From: Chloroflexota bacterium
Lineage (GTDB): Bacteria; Chloroflexota; Anaerolineae; Anaerolineales; Anaerolineaceae
DNA: 64,000 nucleotides
Assembly: GCA_016887485.1 (NCBI GenBank)
Contig: CP069394.1
Coordinates: 620,001-684,000 of the forward strand
Reading direction: 5' to 3'
Under the pieces are notes generated by a model, which was given only the letters and a program-made list of their open reading frames with translations, was not told the DNA's origin and did not search any database. This document shows positions 7,504 to 16,250 of the stretch, one piece after another; position 1 is the stretch's first letter, and the number at the start of each line of letters is the position of its first letter. Both the position numbers and the translations under genes were made by a program.

Positions 7504-8682
7504 ATGAAAATCTCACCTGCAAACAGAATCTCACAAATCAAACCTTACTTTTTCGCTGGACTGGAAAAAACCTTTGCTGAGCTGCGCCAGAGCGGTATGC
7601 AGATCATCCGCCTGGATATTGGCTCACCGGACATGCCCCCTCAGGAATTCATCATCGATTCCCTGGTAGAGGCTGTTCGTCGCTCGGATGTGCACGGTTA
7701 CGGCCCTTCAGGCGGTTCACCTGCGCTTAGGGCGGCGTTCGCTTCCTACTACCTAGATCGCTTTGATCTTGAATTGGACGTGGATAAGGAAGTTCTCGGC
7801 CTGATTGGATCAAAAGAAGGTATTTTCAACCTTAGCCAGGTCCTGATCAACCCAGGCGATTTGGTCTTGCTGCCCGATCCCTGTTACCCGGTTTATGCTG
7901 TGGGCGCGACCATTGCCCAAGCCGACACCTACGATATGCCTCTGCTGGCGGAAAATGATTTCCTCCCGGATCTGGATGCCATTCCGGATGAGGTGGCAGA
8001 CCGGGCGAAATTGATGTGGCTGAATTACCCGAACAACCCCACTGGGGCGGTAGCGCCTTATGCCTTCTTCGAAAAAGTTGTGGCATTCGCCAGGAAGCAT
8101 CAAATCGTTATTGCGCACGATGCACCTTATGTGGATATTTGTTTTGATAACTATAAGGCCCCCAGTATCCTTCAGGTGCCCGGCGCTAAGGAAGTGGCTG
8201 TGGAATTTAACTCACTCTCCAAGACCTATAACATGGCCGGTTGGCGGGTGGGAATGGCCATGGGAAACCCGGAGATTATCCGTTTGCTACGGGTTTATAA
8301 GAGCCAACAAGATTCGTCACTATTTCTCCCCGTGATGATGGCGGCGGAAGCAGCATTATTGGGCGACAAGTCCTGGCTTGAAACCCGGAACAAGGTTTAT
8401 CAGGACCGGCGGGATGTGGTTGTCTCAACGCTGCTGGACCTCGGTTTTACACTAGAGGTTCCCAAAGCTTCAATATATGTTTGGGCGAAATTACCAGAAG
8501 TCTGGGAAGACAGTGTTGTATTTTGTGACAAGCTCCTGCGTGAATCAGGTGTGAGCGTCACGCCTGGTGAGGTTTATGGCCCATCAGGAGCAGGTTATAT
8601 TCGGATCTCATTGGTCACGGCGATTGAAAAACTTACTGAAGCGATGACCCGGATGCGGATCTGGATGGAAAAGGAAAAATAA
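7504..8682 (+). CDS. PLP-dependent aminotransferase, LL-diaminopimelate aminotransferase-like
   Basis: 392 residues, class I/II fold-type I aminotransferase. Visible signatures: the cofactor region SKEGIFNLSQVLINPGD (about 102-120), the LNYPNNPTGA motif around the conserved Asn/Pro loop, the substrate and phosphate region HDAPYVDICFD, and the PLP-binding lysine in NSLSKTYNMAGWRVG. The N-terminal stretch (RLDIGSPDMPP, then HGYGPSGGSPALR) is typical of the branch containing LL-diaminopimelate aminotransferase and related enzymes, which make LL-DAP for lysine and peptidoglycan directly from tetrahydrodipicolinate. Exact substrate cannot be fixed from sequence alone; aspartate or methionine aminotransferases of the same branch are alternatives. 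A TATAAT-like box at 7459-7464 precedes it but lacks a good -35. hflX starts 7 bases downstream, so the two are probably cotranscribed. Confidence 0.88.
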   Translation: MKISPANRISQIKPYFFAGLEKTFAELRQSGMQIIRLDIGSPDMPPQEFIIDSLVEAVRRSDVHGYGPSGGSPALRAAFASYYLDRFDLELDVDKEVLGLIGSKEGIFNLSQVLINPGDLVLLPDPCYPVYAVGATIAQADTYDMPLLAENDFLPDLDAIPDEVADRAKLMWLNYPNNPTGAVAPYAFFEKVVAFARKHQIVIAHDAPYVDICFDNYKAPSILQVPGAKEVAVEFNSLSKTYNMAGWRVGMAMGNPEIIRLLRVYKSQQDSSLFLPVMMAAEAALLGDKSWLETRNKVYQDRRDVVVSTLLDLGFTLEVPKASIYVWAKLPEVWEDSVVFCDKLLRESGVSVTPGEVYGPSGAGYIRISLVTAIEKLTEAMTRMRIWMEKEK

Positions 8683-8689
8683 GTCTTAT

Positions 8690-10066
8690 ATGTCCAAGCT
8701 AACTATGCTGGATACGGAAAACCCCAAGGAAAAGGCTTTACTGGTTGGCGTGAACTTACGCCGCAGTGATGATTTGTTATCACTTGAGGACTCGTTGCAA
8801 GAATTGGAATTGCTCGCTGATACTGCAGGTGTGGAGGTTGTGGGGGTTGAAACCCAGAACCTTGATACCCCCAATTCCAAGACCTTCATCGGCAAGGGCA
8901 AGGTGGAAGAAGTCAAAATCCTGGCCGGTGAGCTTGACGCGGATATGGTCATTTTTGATAATGAACTTTCTCCCCGTCACCAGCGTGAGCTGGAGATTGC
9001 ATTTGGAGAATCAGTGCGGGTGATTGACCGAACGGCACTGATCCTGGATATCTTCGCCCAGCACGCTGAAACCAGCGAAGGCCGGTTACAGGTTGAGCTG
9101 GCGCAGTATGAATATCGGCTGCCACGGTTGACCCGAGCCTGGACCCACCTGGCGCGGCAGGCAGGTGGTGGCGGTGGGAGAGCAGGGGGTGTTGGTGGTG
9201 TGGGTTTGCGCGGCCCTGGTGAAACCCAGTTGGAGGTGGACCGCCGTTTGATCACTAACCGAATTGAATACCTGAAAAATGAGTTGGAAAAGGTTCGGGA
9301 ACATCGTATGCGGCATCGTGAACGCCGGAAGAAGACCAGGATCCCGGTTGTAGCGCTGGTAGGGTATACCAACGCTGGTAAGTCTACCTTGCTCAACAAG
9401 TTATCCAAATCGGATGTTTATGTTGCCGATCAATTGTTTGCTACCCTGGACCCAACCACACGGCGGGTGGAACTCGCCGGTGGTCAGGGATTGCTCTTTA
9501 CGGATACAGTTGGCTTTATCCAAAAGCTGCCGACCGAATTGGTCGCTGCATTTAGAGCCACTCTGGAGGAGATCACCGAAGCGGATGTCCTGCTGCATGT
9601 GGTGGATATTACTCATCCCAATGCGAGTGCCCAGGCAAAATCCGTGCAGGAGACCCTGGTAGATATTGGCGCTGGGGATATCCCTGTGATCACTGCCTTT
9701 AATAAGGTGGACCTCCTGAAAGATCCTGACACCGCAATTGAGACCCTGGATTCCTTCCCGCATACTTATCCCATTTCCGCTATTTCTGGGGTTGGCCTGG
9801 ATGAGCTGCTGGTTGCGATTGAAGATGCTCTTTATGAGACCTATATTGAGCTGGAAGTCCTGATTCCGTATAGCGAAGGGAAATTGATCTCCCTTTTCCA
9901 TGAAAAGGGGCAGGTGCGGTCAGTAGAGCATGAAGAAAAAGGCGCGAAGATGTCCGGATCGCTTCCCAGGCGATTAATCCATCTTTATGCGAATTATTCC
10001 CTGACACCTCTTGCGTTGATTGAAGATGAGGAAGATGGTTTATTTGAGGATGAAATTGGGGAGTAA
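8690..10066 (+). CDS. hflX: GTPase HflX, ribosome rescue/splitting factor
   Basis: 458 residues. The N-terminal HflX domain (about 15-200) ends in the characteristic glycine-rich stretch GGGGGRAGGVGGVGLRGPGE followed by TQLEVDRR. The G domain has G1 GYTNAGKST (about 222), G3 DTVGFIQKLP (about 270) and G4 NKVD (about 337). The helical region before the G domain (RIEYLKNELEKVREHRMRHR) is the inter-domain coiled segment. HflX binds the 50S subunit and splits stalled ribosomes under stress in other bacteria. The C-terminal extension after the G domain (about 375-458) is acidic at its end and of the expected size. It starts just after the aminotransferase gene and is followed by a strong bidirectional terminator. 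Confidence 0.96.
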   Translation: MSKLTMLDTENPKEKALLVGVNLRRSDDLLSLEDSLQELELLADTAGVEVVGVETQNLDTPNSKTFIGKGKVEEVKILAGELDADMVIFDNELSPRHQRELEIAFGESVRVIDRTALILDIFAQHAETSEGRLQVELAQYEYRLPRLTRAWTHLARQAGGGGGRAGGVGGVGLRGPGETQLEVDRRLITNRIEYLKNELEKVREHRMRHRERRKKTRIPVVALVGYTNAGKSTLLNKLSKSDVYVADQLFATLDPTTRRVELAGGQGLLFTDTVGFIQKLPTELVAAFRATLEEITEADVLLHVVDITHPNASAQAKSVQETLVDIGAGDIPVITAFNKVDLLKDPDTAIETLDSFPHTYPISAISGVGLDELLVAIEDALYETYIELEVLIPYSEGKLISLFHEKGQVRSVEHEEKGAKMSGSLPRRLIHLYANYSLTPLALIEDEEDGLFEDEIGE

Positions 10067-10106
10067 CCGCTAAAGCCTCTGAATTGAAAAATTGGACAAT
10101 AAAAAA

Positions 10107-10134
10107 CGGGAACCTGATCGGTTCCCGATTTTTA
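10107..10134. terminator. Bidirectional terminator between hflX and rpmF
   Basis: A perfect 8-bp stem (CGGGAACC, 10107-10114; GGTTCCCG, 10120-10127) with a 5-base loop, preceded by six A and followed by a T-rich stretch, so it can end transcription from both the converging hflX and rpmF genes. Confidence 0.9.
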
Positions 10135-10157
10135 TTCCAAAGATAGGGTTAATTCTC

Positions 10158-10346
10158 TTAGTCGTTTGATTCTACTTCGACGACTTCACGACCCTGATAG
10201 TGTCCGCAATTGGGGCAGACACGATGGGGCAGACGGGGTTCACCGCAGTTGGGGCAAACCACAACATTGCGCGCCTTGAGGGCATCGTGGGCCCGACGGC
10301 GATCTCGGCGACCTGGTGAGACTTTACGTTTTGGAAGAGGTGTCAT
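10158..10346 (-). CDS. rpmF: 50S ribosomal protein L32
   Basis: 62 residues. The basic N-terminus MTPLPKRKVSPGRRDRRRAH is the L32 signature; a zinc ribbon follows with Cys31, Cys34, Cys44 and Cys47 (CPNC and CPNC), so this is the zinc-binding form of L32. The tail is acidic, as is common. In many bacteria rpmF precedes plsX, but here plsX is elsewhere in the window (27070-28068) and rpmF stands alone, ended by the bidirectional terminator shared with hflX. Confidence 0.96.
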   Translation of the reverse strand: MTPLPKRKVSPGRRDRRRAHDALKARNVVVCPNCGEPRLPHRVCPNCGHYQGREVVEVESND

Positions 10347-10418
10347 CTTACACTCCTTAAAAATTTCTCGATTATGCCATTTTGAGCCAGAAGATTATAC
10401 CGTTATCGCATATTCACG

Positions 10419-10724
10419 TCAAGTGAAATAACCATCCAGATCGCCGGTCTCACCCAGTTCATTTTTATCCGGATACAGGCTGCTTTCCGGGTGTTCGGTA
10501 TTCTCAAAACCACCAATTTCCTATTGATGCATCAATTCTTTGGCTTCTTCATTATGGGCTTTCGGCACCATGATCTGAGTCGCACTGAGCTTTGGCACCT
10601 CACGGTCCCTCACAACTTCGCAATCAATGCCGCGTGCTTCCAGAAAATTGATAATTAAATCAACAATTTCACCGGGCTTCACCTGATAGACTTCGATGTA
10701 ATTGAACGATTCCCCATACCTTAA
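10419..10724 (-). pseudogene. Decayed tandem copy of the DUF2007-type gene
   Basis: Immediately after the TAA of the 86-residue gene upstream, the same frame stays open and encodes a protein-like sequence (YIEVYQVKPGEIVDLIINFL, then EARGIDCEVV, and ATQIMVPKAHNEEAKELM) that aligns by eye with the start, middle and end of the neighbour (LVKVYTTAGDLEAEFIKGFL, HGQGIEAVIS, EVKVLVPEEQAEEALTLL). It has no usual start codon at the equivalent position and is interrupted by TAG at 10521-10523; the frame then continues for 33 further codons to TGA at 10419. This points to a duplicated paralogue that lost its start and gained a stop. A low-level GTG-initiated product cannot be excluded. Confidence 0.7.
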
Positions 10725-10985
10725 TTATTCATCGTTGGGTTCTTCCGGATATTCCGAATCTTCAAATTCACCCGCGTCCATGGCTTTTAGCAAGGTGAGG
10801 GCTTCTTCCGCTTGTTCTTCCGGAACTAGGACTTTCACTTCTCCCAATCGCCCAACAGTCAGGCCAAGTGTTTTGGCGACGCTTTCCTGGGAGATGACGG
10901 CTTCAATGCCCTGCCCATGGAGAAAACCTTTAATAAATTCCGCTTCCAGATCTCCGGCAGTTGTATAAACTTTAACCAAGTTCAT
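10725..10985 (-). CDS. DUF2007-like small putative signalling protein
   Basis: 86 residues, beginning MNLVKVYTTAGDLEAEFIKG, with a ferredoxin-like alternation of strands and helices and the pattern of the DUF2007 family (putative signal-transducing proteins): a segment about extracting a helix that follows 'GIEAVIS', then EVKVLVPEEQAEEALTLL. The last 20 residues are acidic. The start overlaps the end of the acidic TPR gene by 14 bases, so translation is probably coupled. A decayed homologous copy follows directly downstream. The molecular role of this family is not established; I assign it from sequence pattern only. Confidence 0.7.
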   Translation of the reverse strand: MNLVKVYTTAGDLEAEFIKGFLHGQGIEAVISQESVAKTLGLTVGRLGEVKVLVPEEQAEEALTLLKAMDAGEFEDSEYPEEPNDE

Positions 10986-12564
10986 TGTGACTTTTCCTCG
11001 ATAACTCTAAATAATCAATCGCTTTCGCATAGGCAATTAGCGCGTTGGAATAGTCACCCTGGTGGGATGAGATATCTCCTAACGCTTCCCATAATCCGGA
11101 TTTGTTCTTCTCAAATCTATTGTTTGCCTTTAGCAGCCAATCCTTGATCTCGTTGAGATACTGAGAATGGCTGATATAAGATTTGATAATATCCAGGGCT
11201 TCGTTAACTTCACCTTGTTCAAGGATTTGTTTAGCCTGGATTAGGGAAGAGGGAATATTTTCATTGATCTCAGCGTGTTGTTCAAGCTCAGGCTCCTGGG
11301 CGACAGGCTCAAATCCTTCAAATGATTTAGGTTCCATCATCTCAGGCTCGCTGGGGGTGCCCCAATCTTCGAGGACGTACTCAGGTTGATCTCCAGGTAC
11401 TTCTTGATCTGGTTGATTTACTTCAGTCTCAATGACCTCTGGTGCGATTTCCTCAGATATATCAGGCTCAATTTCAACCGCTGCATCTTCAATAGATGGT
11501 TCTTTGCTTGGCTGATCGTCTATCACCGGCGGGTCAAATTGGATGGGTTGGAACCCGGAGCCTTCGAAATCACCATCAGAATCTCGGATAAGATCAATAT
11601 CGATTTCATCTAGGTTGAGTGTTTCAGTCTCCACAACTTCTTCCGGTTCTTCAGTCGGTTCTGGGGCAGATTCCTCTTGGGGCATTTCTCCTGTCAATCG
11701 GCCTAGCCTTGCCGTTGGCATAACGGCTGGGCGGTTGAAAAACGCTGGTCTTGGTTCTTCCTTTTCTTCAACCTCTTCTTCGACCGCGGAAGCCTCGATT
11801 ATCGGTTCTACTTCTGGGAGAGAGGTAGTCTCTTCGACTATTGCAGGTTCTTGTGAGGAGACAACAACTGGCTGAGTGGGCTCATCGGATTCCCATGAGG
11901 GTTGCGGCGTTTCTGCTTCCTCTTGGTGTTTCTCATCCGCTGCGATCATGTCACGAAGCCAATCGGGGATCTCCTCCGAATCCTCTATGATCTCTTCCGG
12001 GTCACTTTCTTCGATGACAGCAACTTCATCCATCTGAATGGTTTCAAAGCCTTCCCAGGGGGCCGGCTCGGAGTTGCTCCCGCTGTCCTGAGAGACCGGT
12101 TCGGAAATTTCCATCTCAACCGGTTCAACCATTTCTGGTTCAGGGGTTTGTTCTACAGTAACTTCTTCGGTTATCTCTTCAAACTTTTCAAGGGGTTCTT
12201 CTTGTTGCTTCAGGGTGATATTGACCGTCTGTTCCTCATCGGCGATCTCTTCTGATTCTTCGATCCAGTTAGGTAAAGGGATTTCCTTTTCTTCCAAAGC
12301 TTCGGAGCTAAAAATCTCAGCTTCAGCATAGATCTCTTCAGTTAAATCAATATCGGAAATATCAATTGGTGTTGGGCCTGTCTCCTGGTTGGCGACAAAA
12401 GCCTGCTCTTTTTGCCATTCCCCTTCATCAGGTTCCTGTGAAGCGGCGGCATTCTCAGAGATGCCTTGAAGCCAAAGCGGAATGCTGTCAATTCGCTTCT
12501 TGTCAGCGTTGCCGTGATTATCCGATTGTTGTTCCATGGATTGTGAATTTAAATTTTGATCCAT
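10972..12564 (-). CDS. Highly acidic protein with C-terminal TPR-like repeats
   Basis: 530 residues. After a short polar N-terminus the protein is dominated by Glu, Pro and Ser, low-complexity and probably disordered, over about residues 40-430. The C-terminal 90 residues form helices of TPR type: a segment around AKQILEQGEVNEALDIIKSY and one around LWEALGDISSHQGDYSNALIAYAKA. No signal peptide or membrane helix is present. Such proteins are common in Chloroflexota as scaffold-like proteins, but no function is known. It is the first gene of an operon with the DUF2007-like gene, which it overlaps by 14 bases. Two short palindromes within its upstream region were not convincing as operators. Confidence 0.85.
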   Translation of the reverse strand: MDQNLNSQSMEQQSDNHGNADKKRIDSIPLWLQGISENAAASQEPDEGEWQKEQAFVANQETGPTPIDISDIDLTEEIYAEAEIFSSEALEEKEIPLPNWIEESEEIADEEQTVNITLKQQEEPLEKFEEITEEVTVEQTPEPEMVEPVEMEISEPVSQDSGSNSEPAPWEGFETIQMDEVAVIEESDPEEIIEDSEEIPDWLRDMIAADEKHQEEAETPQPSWESDEPTQPVVVSSQEPAIVEETTSLPEVEPIIEASAVEEEVEEKEEPRPAFFNRPAVMPTARLGRLTGEMPQEESAPEPTEEPEEVVETETLNLDEIDIDLIRDSDGDFEGSGFQPIQFDPPVIDDQPSKEPSIEDAAVEIEPDISEEIAPEVIETEVNQPDQEVPGDQPEYVLEDWGTPSEPEMMEPKSFEGFEPVAQEPELEQHAEINENIPSSLIQAKQILEQGEVNEALDIIKSYISHSQYLNEIKDWLLKANNRFEKNKSGLWEALGDISSHQGDYSNALIAYAKAIDYLELSRKSHNELG

Positions 12565-12653
12565 TTTGGTCCATACACCTTAAAATATTGACATCCAGCC
12601 CCATACCACTAAAACCAATAATACGCTGGTTTGAGGTTTGGGTCAAGATAGCG

Positions 12654-12687
12654 AATAAAAAGCCGCCTTAGAGCACCTAAGACGGCT
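12654..12687 (-). terminator. Rho-independent terminator of sigA
   Basis: An 11-bp stem with one mismatch (12661-12671 with 12677-12687) and a 5-base loop; on the minus strand it is followed by TTTTATTC. It lies about 25 bases past the sigA stop codon. Confidence 0.85.
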
Positions 12688-12711
12688 GATTTGACGTTAT
12701 TTTGATGTGAA

Positions 12712-13935
12712 TTACTCTCCCAGATAGTCCCTCAAGCGCCGTTTAATGGATGGATGGCGCAATCGACTGAGGGCCTGAGCTTCAATTTGGCGAACACGTT
12801 CCCGTGTTACGCCCATTTTTCGCCCAACTTCCTCCAAGGTGTAGGCCTGGCCATCAAGGAGACCATAACGCAGCTGGAGGATGCGGACTTCCCGGGGTGG
12901 CAGTGAATCCAGGACAGTGCCGAGATGCTCTTTGAGCAGGTTGTAGGTGGCCATGTCATCTGGTGGTGGAGCTTCGTCGTCTTCGATGAAATCTCCCAAC
13001 ATTGAATCTTCCTCGTCATCCGTTGGCGTTTCGAGGGAGAGTGGCCGTCGGGCAACCTGGATCATGTTCTCAACCTTTTTGGGCGGCACTTCGAGGGTCT
13101 CGGCCAGCTCTTCAACAGTAGGTTCCCGGCCTAAGCGCTGGGTCAACTGATGTTGAATGCGGAGTAGTTTATTAATTTGGTCACCCATATGGACGGGGAC
13201 GCGAATAGTGCGGCCCTGGTCAGCGATGGCGCGGGTGACAGCCTGGCGAATCCACCAGGTGGCATAAGTGCTGAATTTATGGCCCCGGCGATATTCGAAC
13301 TTCTTGGTCGCCCGGATAAGGCCGATATTACCTTCCTGGATCAGATCGAGGAAAGGAACGCCGCGTCCCATGTATTTCTTGGCAACGGAGATCACCAGCC
13401 GTGAGTTAGCTGTGATCAGATGTTCCCTGGCGGACCAGCCATCTTCGATCAGACGGCGTAATTCGATCCGGCGCCGATTGGAGACGTTGCCGCGGGCCAA
13501 TTCTTCCCGAGCCATCCGACCGCTTTCGATCCGCTGAGCAAGCTCAACTTCCTCGGTAGCTGTCAGGAGGGGGACTCGGCTGACCTCTTTTAGGTAAAGG
13601 CCAATCGTATCATCTGTATCGATATTCGCCAGATCATCGGCCGGTTTTTCCTCTTGTTCCTCTTCTTCTTCACCTTCCTGCTCTTCTTGCTTCAATTCTT
13701 CATCTGAAGGATCGACAAGAAGGTCTGCATCCTCAATATAGGGGATACCAGCACTAATTAAAGCGGAAAAAGCCTCTTCGAGTTGTTCCACGTCCTGTTC
13801 GGCATCTGGAAAGAACTCAAGAATATCGTTGATTGTTACAAATGATTTTTTACGTCCAAGTTGAATGAGACGGGCGATGGGAGAATATTTCCGACCGCCG
13901 GTGGATTTAGAGTTATTCTTAGTCTTTGTACCCAT
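12712..13935 (-). CDS. sigA: Housekeeping RNA polymerase sigma factor (sigma-70 family)
   Basis: 407 residues. The N-terminus has a short region 1.1-like part (about 20-70) and a glutamate-rich linker (about 80-100), then region 1.2 ([21 protein letters not shown]), region 2 with the -10 recognition helix ([18 protein letters not shown]), region 3 ([19 protein letters not shown]) and region 4 with the -35-reading helix near the end ([19 protein letters not shown]). The family name RpoD/SigA is used for the primary factor; all regions are complete, so I assign it as the primary sigma rather than an alternative one, although a second group-2 factor elsewhere in the genome cannot be excluded. 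AAGGATC lies before the ATG at 13935. It is terminated by a clear hairpin just downstream. Confidence 0.95.
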   Translation of the reverse strand: MGTKTKNNSKSTGGRKYSPIARLIQLGRKKSFVTINDILEFFPDAEQDVEQLEEAFSALISAGIPYIEDADLLVDPSDEELKQEEQEGEEEEEQEEKPADDLANIDTDDTIGLYLKEVSRVPLLTATEEVELAQRIESGRMAREELARGNVSNRRRIELRRLIEDGWSAREHLITANSRLVISVAKKYMGRGVPFLDLIQEGNIGLIRATKKFEYRRGHKFSTYATWWIRQAVTRAIADQGRTIRVPVHMGDQINKLLRIQHQLTQRLGREPTVEELAETLEVPPKKVENMIQVARRPLSLETPTDDEEDSMLGDFIEDDEAPPPDDMATYNLLKEHLGTVLDSLPPREVRILQLRYGLLDGQAYTLEEVGRKMGVTRERVRQIEAQALSRLRHPSIKRRLRDYLGE

Positions 13936-14116
13936 AGGATCCTTCTAGATTTAAGGACCAGCAACATTGAACAGGCCCTAAATGGATGCAATAGGCATAT
14001 GCTTGCTATTACAAGGGGTTTGTTGTCACCGTAGATTTGAGAATACTCTTTTTTATAGAAAAAATCAACAACCTGCGAGGAATTCTCCTAATTAATCAGG
14101 ATATTAGTCATAATTT

Positions 14117-14695
14117 TCAGGGGGTTGGCGTGACGGTGGTTGAGGCATCCGGATCAGGGGTTGCCTTGGGTGGAGTCATGATGATGTACATGATTGTCGG
14201 GATGTATTCTATGTTGGAAACAGGCAGCACAACGATCTCGCTTTCATCAATCCAGGTGTAATATCCATCTCTCATTGGGGTTGGGCCGCCGACATCAAGT
14301 TTATAGGTGGAGCCGTCTTCCATCACGAAGGTAATCGTATACAGTGGAGCGTCCAGACCGACATCTTCCAGGGGTGTATCAGCAGGAAGCGTGCTGATGA
14401 TATTCAAACCTGAGAAATACGATAGCAACTGCTCGATATAGCCGGCCGTAATTTGCGCTTCCGGGTCGGTGGGAGATGTCCAAGTCAGGGGTTCAACCTG
14501 CTTAAAGACAATTGTGACATCCTGCATATCTTCGTAGTCAATTTCAGTGATATCCTGGTCATCCAACACCTGAAGTGCTGGTGTGTCGGTCGGCACCGTT
14601 GGCTCAACCGGTGCCGACTCGATATTTTGGACAGCGAAGAATGCGATCAGAACAAGGGCGAAAACCCCTAAGGCAAGCCAGGTAGATTTCTTCAT
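14117..14695 (-). CDS. DUF4340-domain membrane-anchored protein
   Basis: 192 residues: one N-terminal membrane helix (about 6-22), then an extracytoplasmic DUF4340-type domain (about 40-175) rich in beta strands, and a Pro/Thr-rich tail. DUF4340 proteins normally sit beside GldG-like proteins in ABC operons. This gene starts 4 bases after the GldG-like gene, the last of a four-gene operon (ATPase, permease, GldG-like, DUF4340). The role is presumably to interact with the GldG-like partner at the outer face of the membrane; no substrate is known. Confidence 0.85.
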   Translation of the reverse strand: MKKSTWLALGVFALVLIAFFAVQNIESAPVEPTVPTDTPALQVLDDQDITEIDYEDMQDVTIVFKQVEPLTWTSPTDPEAQITAGYIEQLLSYFSGLNIISTLPADTPLEDVGLDAPLYTITFVMEDGSTYKLDVGGPTPMRDGYYTWIDESEIVVLPVSNIEYIPTIMYIIMTPPKATPDPDASTTVTPTP

Positions 14696-14699
14696 AGTT

Positions 14700-16250
14700 T
14701 CATCCGTTGCGCTTTCTTCTGATACCTATGACGATCCCGGTGACTGCGATGAGCAGGGGTAAGCCTACCAGGCCAACCAGAACGATCACAATTTGAACTG
14801 CTTTAGTGGGGGGAACCAGGATACGGGTAGTTGTTTCGGGTGTGGTCAGGTTGATCAGGTTTTCGTTAGCTGCGGCCCAATCCACAATGCTGACTGTCAA
14901 ATCAAGGTTGCCGTAGGAGTAAATATAGGCATCCGAGGCAAAATCCGAATCACCAACGACGACGACCCGAGCGCCGGTGGAGGTGTTCTCCAGTGCAACC
15001 GCCAGGTTGATTGGCCCAAGTGTATCTGATCCCTCATCAAAGGCCACTTCACCATTCAGGATGCCTTCAATGTCCGTTTCAGCCCAAGATTGGCTGTAGG
15101 TTTGGAACAGTTCGGTTGCGGTGACACCGGTCACAGCTTCCGCGTCCACTGAGTGAGATGTGGGGAAGAAGGTGATATAACCTGCACTGCTTTGCGTAAT
15201 GGGATGATCGGAAAAATTTTCCTGGTCGGCGATGGCGTATTCAACTGTTTCGACAGAGAGATCAATTACCAGATTATCTGACATGACAACCCCCCAAGAA
15301 TCCCGGAGGTAAGTCCAAAGAGGATCTTCCTGGGTGAGATCGACCTGGGTCAGGAAAGGCGGCTCTGAGAAGAGGATAAGGGAACCACCATTGTCAACGT
15401 AATCAGCAATCATCTCAACTTCGGAATCCTCAAGCATAATTTGAGGGGCGGCAATGATGAGAGCCTGAGCGTCATCAGGTACTTGCTGCGTGCTGACCAG
15501 GTTTAGAGGTTCGATCACATAGTTCTTGGCGTTGAGCGCCTTTGCCAGATAGGTCATTGAGAAATCACCGGCAGTGAAGAAATCATCCTCGCCGTGGCCG
15601 GTCAGAACATAGATAATGGTTGTTTCGGGGTTTTGCAGCTTGATAATGTTGTTCAGCAGGTTCTCTTCGGAGAGATAGGTTAGTTGTTCGGTCGTCTCAT
15701 TTGCAGTCAGGACCGTTGTGCCGTCTTTGGTGATCCCTGCCTGATTAGCCAGGACCGGGTCCTGATAGGGGTCAATGAATACGTAATCAAACATGCTGTT
15801 TGAATTGCGTTTAAAATTATTTAATACGGAGTCCACTGAGGTTGTATCCAATTCGGAGCTATAGAAAGCCTGGGCATATACTGGGGTCTCAAGATTGCTT
15901 AGGATATCCAAGGTTTCTTCAGTGAGGGTGTTTTCTTTGTCCTCTGTGAGGTCCCAGGATACATTGTTGTTATAGATGAACAGGTTAACAACGATGAGAA
16001 TCCCGATAACGGCCAGGGTCATAATGGCCGCATTGCCGCCATATTTTGCCTGGCGGGTCTTGAAAGAAACCAGGATCGATTGTGGGTCAAGTGCTACGAA
16101 AAGTACCATGCCCAAAACGGCAACTCCGATCAGGATCTTGATTGTCAGGGTAAATTGCCCTGCGGAAATCCGCATGATGAGGGCAGCCGCTGCCGCGATT
16201 AATCCTATGACAAGACCAATAGGAGCGTATTTTTTGATATTGTTGAACAT
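14700..16250 (-). CDS. GldG-like ABC transporter auxiliary protein
   Basis: 516 residues. Two N-terminal membrane helices (about 10-35 and 40-60) and a third (about 75-98), a long extracytoplasmic region (about 100-475), and one C-terminal helix (about 485-505). The region with NNVSWDLTEDKENTLTEETL is the N-terminal motif of the ABC-type uncharacterised transport/GldG family. The partner of the permease and ATPase encoded just upstream, it starts right at the permease stop codon (overlap or abutting). In Bacteroidetes gldA-gldF-gldG are linked to gliding; related clusters in non-gliding bacteria have unknown substrates. Assignment to the family is firm; function is inferred. Confidence 0.88.
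   Translation of the reverse strand: MFNNIKKYAPIGLVIGLIAAAAALIMRISAGQFTLTIKILIGVAVLGMVLFVALDPQSILVSFKTRQAKYGGNAAIMTLAVIGILIVVNLFIYNNNVSWDLTEDKENTLTEETLDILSNLETPVYAQAFYSSELDTTSVDSVLNNFKRNSNSMFDYVFIDPYQDPVLANQAGITKDGTTVLTANETTEQLTYLSEENLLNNIIKLQNPETTIIYVLTGHGEDDFFTAGDFSMTYLAKALNAKNYVIEPLNLVSTQQVPDDAQALIIAAPQIMLEDSEVEMIADYVDNGGSLILFSEPPFLTQVDLTQEDPLWTYLRDSWGVVMSDNLVIDLSVETVEYAIADQENFSDHPITQSSAGYITFFPTSHSVDAEAVTGVTATELFQTYSQSWAETDIEGILNGEVAFDEGSDTLGPINLAVALENTSTGARVVVVGDSDFASDAYIYSYGNLDLTVSIVDWAAANENLINLTTPETTTRILVPPTKAVQIVIVLVGLVGLPLLIAVTGIVIGIRRKRNG

Noticed and set aside
10521-10523. TAG as a programmed readthrough or pyrrolysine codon
   Set aside because: The copy also lacks a start codon and lies behind an intact gene, so decay explains it more simply.
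14000-14116. TCCTGATTAATTAGGA-type palindrome after the DUF4340 gene as a terminator
   Set aside because: The stem is only four to seven pairs, and the nearest T run is more than 20 bases away.
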